Below the pieces are notes generated by a model. It worked only from the letters and a program-made list of their open reading frames with translations. It made no database searches and had not been told where the DNA came from. From the NCBI GenBank assembly GCA_031288955.1, contig JAITQJ010000185.1, forward strand, positions 1-8,712: DNA of 8,712 nucleotides. The letters are read 5' to 3'. Numbering within the stretch: the first letter of the stretch is position 1; each line of letters opens with the position of its first letter. Made by a program: the position numbers and the translations under genes. Shown one piece after another: positions 5,649 to 8,712 of the stretch. This DNA comes from Planctomycetaceae bacterium. Lineage in GTDB: Bacteria > Planctomycetota > Planctomycetia > Pirellulales > Thermoguttaceae.

Positions 5649-6617
5649 TTACGCTGCTTTCTTTTGCAACTCCTTTTGATGCAGCGGTACCGTTTGCGGT
5701 TGGATTATTTCGCTTAACTTATCATCGCAAATGCCGCATAACATTGCCGTTGTCAATTCTATTTTCCCCTGACCGCGGACATCAATGCACGGCGTTTCTA
5801 ATGCCTCCGCTAAATACCGAAACGGCGATTCCGAACTGATAAATAACGTTGCCGAATGAAGCACTGCCGATAACTCGCCCGGCATAAACCAAGGCGAACG
5901 TACCGCCGCCCCTTCCGATGTCCGTACCGCCGACTCCGCCAATTCTTTCTCGCCGCTCTTATTCCAAATCACCAGCGACGGCAAATTCCACTGTGCCAGC
6001 AAATACTTCGCCGTCAAACCAAAGTATTCCCCGTTCCGGTACGCTGACCCGTTTTCCGCTCCAACATTGAGAACCGCATAATTACCGTCCAGTCCGGCAC
6101 TTTGCAACTTCTGAACAGCACCGCGTCTGTCCATTGCACATATCGGCACATCATAAGCAATCGAACTGCCCGCAACGCCGAACACCTCTAACAGTTTTAA
6201 GTTTGCCTCGGTATGAGAACAAGAACGGGGAAAAGTGTAACTTTTTTTGTCTCCTGCTTCTTTGCGGTGACGAAACCGCCGTCTGGCACCGGAGAGCCGC
6301 GTTACCCAATGGCTGCTGTACGTGTTCTGTACGTTCAAAGCAATTTCCGGCGCAAAATTAAGCAACTGCCGCCGAATATGCAGTATGCCCGCAAACGATT
6401 TGTACCAATCGTCCGCCGCAATAATAAAGCGGTTCACCGCCCAATGTCCTTGCAGCGTCTTTGCCGTTTCCTGCCGGCAGAACCACGCAATATCGACAAA
6501 AGGAAATCGCGTACGCAGTGCCGTGAGCATCGGCAATGTCTGTACGGCTTCGCCGACATCGCCTGCCTGAACAATCAAAATCCGCCGGGGATACGTCAAT
6601 AGTTTATCTCGTGTCAT
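5649..6617 (-). CDS. Glycosyltransferase family 9 (heptosyltransferase-like), divergent active site
   Basis: A 322-residue GT-B protein resembling ADP-heptose:LPS heptosyltransferases, which add core sugars in the cytoplasm. The opening RRILIVQAGDVGEAVQTLPML (11-31) aligns with the GT9 hallmark ILIVxxxxxGDxxxTLP. The donor domain includes YAVLNVGAENGS, VIWNKSGEKELAESAV and ESPFRYLAEALETP (263-276), aligning with the usual D-S-G-P-x-H-L-A-A-A-L-G. Oddities: the acidic residue in the N-terminal hallmark is Glu23 rather than Asp, and the C-terminal motif has Glu263 for Asp, Pro for Gly and Tyr for His. The K/R-x-W-P segment is not evident. It may use another donor or be weakly active. A TTG at 6626 would extend it by three residues, but ATG 6617 is preferred. 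It starts 10 bp after lptD and is probably cotranscribed with it. No Shine-Dalgarno sequence. Confidence 0.8.
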   Translation of the reverse strand: MTRDKLLTYPRRILIVQAGDVGEAVQTLPMLTALRTRFPFVDIAWFCRQETAKTLQGHWAVNRFIIAADDWYKSFAGILHIRRQLLNFAPEIALNVQNTYSSHWVTRLSGARRRFRHRKEAGDKKSYTFPRSCSHTEANLKLLEVFGVAGSSIAYDVPICAMDRRGAVQKLQSAGLDGNYAVLNVGAENGSAYRNGEYFGLTAKYLLAQWNLPSLVIWNKSGEKELAESAVRTSEGAAVRSPWFMPGELSAVLHSATLFISSESPFRYLAEALETPCIDVRGQGKIELTTAMLCGICDDKLSEIIQPQTVPLHQKELQKKAA

Positions 6618-6627
6618 TTTAGTCAAA

Positions 6628-8712
6628 TTAGTACGTTAGTTTGCTCTTTCGGCTTCGTAAAAATACCGGCTCGATGCCGAAAGAAAAACTCCATTGCGAT
6701 AGGGCTTCGCTGTACACCGCACCGGTTAAAAACCGGAACGACTCGCCGGTACGGATGAACAGCAGATTATGTCCGACGTTTTTCCAACGCTCCCGAATGT
6801 TATACGATGTCGAATACGACATCGAATACTTTTCGTTCATTGCATAACCGATTTGTGTTGTTAGATATGTCCGTTCAACCGCACCGCTGACTTCGTCGAG
6901 CATCAACGAAATGCTGCCCCGTTCCGGTCTGTTCCAGACACTGCCGATGCGGGTGATGCTCTGTCCGCTGTCGAAAAAGTCATATATTCCGTCCGAGAAA
7001 AGCGACAGCCTGTCGCCGACATTCCAGACGGCATTATAATCCAGCAGTCCGACAGACTTGCCGAAATTCTGCTCCGCCTGCGGATAAAAATTGGCGTGTG
7101 TTGAGAAGGTTATCCAATCAATAATATGCCGATGACCAACCGAACCGCGTTTTGTCTGAAACCGATGCGTCATACCTCCGCGCAGCATTTGCATATCGTC
7201 GGCAAGTTCCATATTGCCCGCCGTTACATTACCGGCAATGCCGCTGCGCAGCGCATAATACCGGGGGTCAAATGCCGCCGGAATACCGCCGCGGGAATTG
7301 AAAAATTCATTTGTTAGCGAATACCGCCGCCGGAAATCGTCTATCGACCAATTATCGAGCGCGTCCGTTAGAATCAAGCCGTCCATTGACCGGTTCGCTT
7401 GAGCATACATATACTCCGCATCAATATCGACTTTATGCGCCAGACCGTTGAGATACCAAATGCGGCTCGAACAGTTCGGGCGGACTTTCCAAAACGGCAG
7501 ATTCAGCCGCACACCGCCCTGACCGTAAAGCCGCTCTTGCGAATTGCCGGTCTGGTCGCTGCCCCAAGCCGAAACATCACCGAGAACGTATGGTATCACA
7601 CGCAACGGTCCCAGACTAACGGGCAAATCGACTTCGTGCCTCGTTGAGAACGCCAAGCCGGTTTTTGACGCATCGCTTTCCCAAGGTAAATACTGAAAAT
7701 ACGATTGGTCAACGGCATCATTCGGCATCTGCGCCCGGCGAAACTCCGCAACCCCAATCCGGCTGTGTTCGTACCAGGTCAGCGCATCCCGGCACAAGTC
7801 CTTGCCTATCCAGTAATGGTCGAGCCGCGGAAACCAATTTGCATTAGAATACGCATTGTCCAACGCATACTCCGCCGACAGCGTTGCCGACTGACTGCCG
7901 CACGTCTTTTTCAAATCAACCGCCGTCGTTGCATTCTCTTCGGTATTCCACTGCGAATTAAAATAACTGTTCAAAAAGTTCCGGTCTGACACTTTACCGA
8001 CTTCCGCCCGAAGCGTCAGCGGTCCGGTAAACGAAGTACCGGCAATTTTGTCAAACATTTCGAGTTCCTGTTCGTGAACCCAATGGAGTTTGTATCGGTA
8101 TTTATCGTCGAAACCGACCGCTTTGCGTTCTCCGCCGAGCCGGTCTAAACCGTCGTCGTGCAGTCCCCAAAAATCAAAACTGCCGCTGGTCTGCCCCGGT
8201 ATGTGACAAAATACCGGCGGCGTATATTCAAGCGACGTACCATAACCGATGCCCCGTTTCGACATCCAGGTAACATTCACGTCGCCGTCAAGCCAATCCG
8301 GTTTATTGCGGCAATTCAGGATTTGGAACGGATTCCAAACCGTTTTCAAAGTATGTCCGTTCACGCCGCTGTTGCCGTACGAAATCCGTTTGAGATAAAA
8401 CGTCGGGTCTTGTACATCTGTGGACATCCAGGGCCAATAAAAAACCGGAACATTGCTGATGGCGATATAATTGTTCTCTGCCGTAATCACGGCTTTGTCC
8501 GGCACCGGCTTGGCATCCGTTCCCTGTTTTTGCGACGTTTGCAGCGTCAGCGTTCGGGAATGAAGCGAATACGTCGGTTCACCGAGTTGACTGGTTGTTA
8601 CCAGCGTATTCTTTGCGGTAAAAATGCCGTCGCCGAGTTGACGCAGAATATCCGCTTTAAGGCGAACCGCTCCTTCGATACCTTTGACATCAGCAATCGG
8701 GGCGGAAAGGCT
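6628..8712 (-). CDS. lptD: LptD-like LPS assembly outer-membrane protein, N-terminus beyond right edge
   Basis: The open frame continues to the right edge of the window, so at least 694 residues are present and the true start, signal peptide and first OstA repeats are missing. A GTG at 8505 is an internal codon. The first ~95 visible residues have the short alternating strands of the periplasmic OstA/LptA-like jellyroll (KGIEGAVRLKADIL, EPTYSLHSRTLTLQ). They end in NNYIAISNVPVFYWPW (80-95), matching the LptD hinge with vPvfYlPy. The remainder is rich in amphipathic, aromatic beta strands typical of the LptD barrel (YKLHWVHEQELEMFD, LTLRAEVGKVSDRNF, GQGGVRLNLPFWKVRP) and ends in an aromatic residue (KSKLTY). 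LptD forms the outer-membrane pore, with lipoprotein LptE in proteobacteria, and inserts LPS into the outer leaflet. Five cysteines are visible, with no adjacent pair near the C-terminus. The GT9 gene follows at once. Confidence 0.85.
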   Translation of the reverse strand, partial: SLSAPIADVKGIEGAVRLKADILRQLGDGIFTAKNTLVTTSQLGEPTYSLHSRTLTLQTSQKQGTDAKPVPDKAVITAENNYIAISNVPVFYWPWMSTDVQDPTFYLKRISYGNSGVNGHTLKTVWNPFQILNCRNKPDWLDGDVNVTWMSKRGIGYGTSLEYTPPVFCHIPGQTSGSFDFWGLHDDGLDRLGGERKAVGFDDKYRYKLHWVHEQELEMFDKIAGTSFTGPLTLRAEVGKVSDRNFLNSYFNSQWNTEENATTAVDLKKTCGSQSATLSAEYALDNAYSNANWFPRLDHYWIGKDLCRDALTWYEHSRIGVAEFRRAQMPNDAVDQSYFQYLPWESDASKTGLAFSTRHEVDLPVSLGPLRVIPYVLGDVSAWGSDQTGNSQERLYGQGGVRLNLPFWKVRPNCSSRIWYLNGLAHKVDIDAEYMYAQANRSMDGLILTDALDNWSIDDFRRRYSLTNEFFNSRGGIPAAFDPRYYALRSGIAGNVTAGNMELADDMQMLRGGMTHRFQTKRGSVGHRHIIDWITFSTHANFYPQAEQNFGKSVGLLDYNAVWNVGDRLSLFSDGIYDFFDSGQSITRIGSVWNRPERGSISLMLDEVSGAVERTYLTTQIGYAMNEKYSMSYSTSYNIRERWKNVGHNLLFIRTGESFRFLTGAVYSEALSQWSFSFGIEPVFLRSRKSKLTY

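Noticed and set aside
5621..5839. A 72-residue plus-strand open frame after the ligase gene
   Set aside because: Most of it overlaps the 3' end of the GT9 gene on the other strand; no recognisable sequence or start signal.
6134..6602. Plus-strand open frames inside the GT9 gene
   Set aside because: They are shadows of the GT9 coding sequence, rich in Arg and Cys and without family features.
7126..7989. Several plus-strand open frames opposite lptD
   Set aside because: They are antisense to a continuous beta-barrel coding sequence that explains the base pattern; overlapping short frames like these are expected by chance.
8503..8505. GTG as the start of the LptD-like protein
   Set aside because: The frame stays open upstream to the window edge and encodes OstA-like strands continuous with the rest.

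Overview
The window looks like a stretch of chromosome from a Gram-negative (diderm) bacterium with about 50% G+C. The evidence for an outer membrane with lipopolysaccharide-like glycolipid is direct: an LptD-type outer-membrane protein, a family 9 glycosyltransferase, two GT-B glycosyltransferases and an O-antigen-ligase-like membrane protein. Three traits together suggest Planctomycetota or a PVC-group relative: almost no start codon has a Shine-Dalgarno sequence, a cytochrome bd-like subunit is fused to a cytochrome c domain, and the sequence style of the glycosyltransferases fits. This placement is inference; no rRNA or marker gene is present.

Layout. (1) Positions 1-326, minus strand: the N-terminal part of an unrecognised protein that runs off the left edge. 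A 15-bp sequence covering its start codon recurs in frame 315 bp further in. Its upstream region (327-439) holds an 11-bp tandem repeat and a 14-A tract. (2) 440-1738, minus: a membrane cytochrome bd-like subunit I with a C-terminal c-type haem domain (CNNCH), with no subunit II gene in view. (3) 1739-1885: a compact divergent control region with two back-to-back sigma70-like promoters. (4) 1886-5617, plus: two GT-B glycosyltransferases and a polytopic O-antigen ligase/polymerase-like protein, apparently one surface-glycan transcription unit with an extra promoter before the second gene. (5) 5649-8712, minus: lptD (its N-terminus lies beyond the right edge) followed 10 bp later by a divergent heptosyltransferase-like GT9 gene. 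These converge on the plus-strand cluster with a 31-bp gap.

Working together: GT9 and the two GT-B enzymes would add sugars to a lipid-linked core or repeat unit on the cytoplasmic side. The ligase-like protein would polymerise or transfer glycan on the periplasmic side. LptD would insert the finished glycolipid into the outer leaflet. The cytochrome gene has no evident functional link to this pathway and shares only the control region.

Two start choices are settled by promoters. Longer GTG or TTG starts at 1786, 1826 and 3080 lie in or upstream of promoter elements, so the ATG starts at 1738, 1886 and 3137 are preferred. I saw no tRNA, rRNA, CRISPR array, insertion sequence or recognised defence system.
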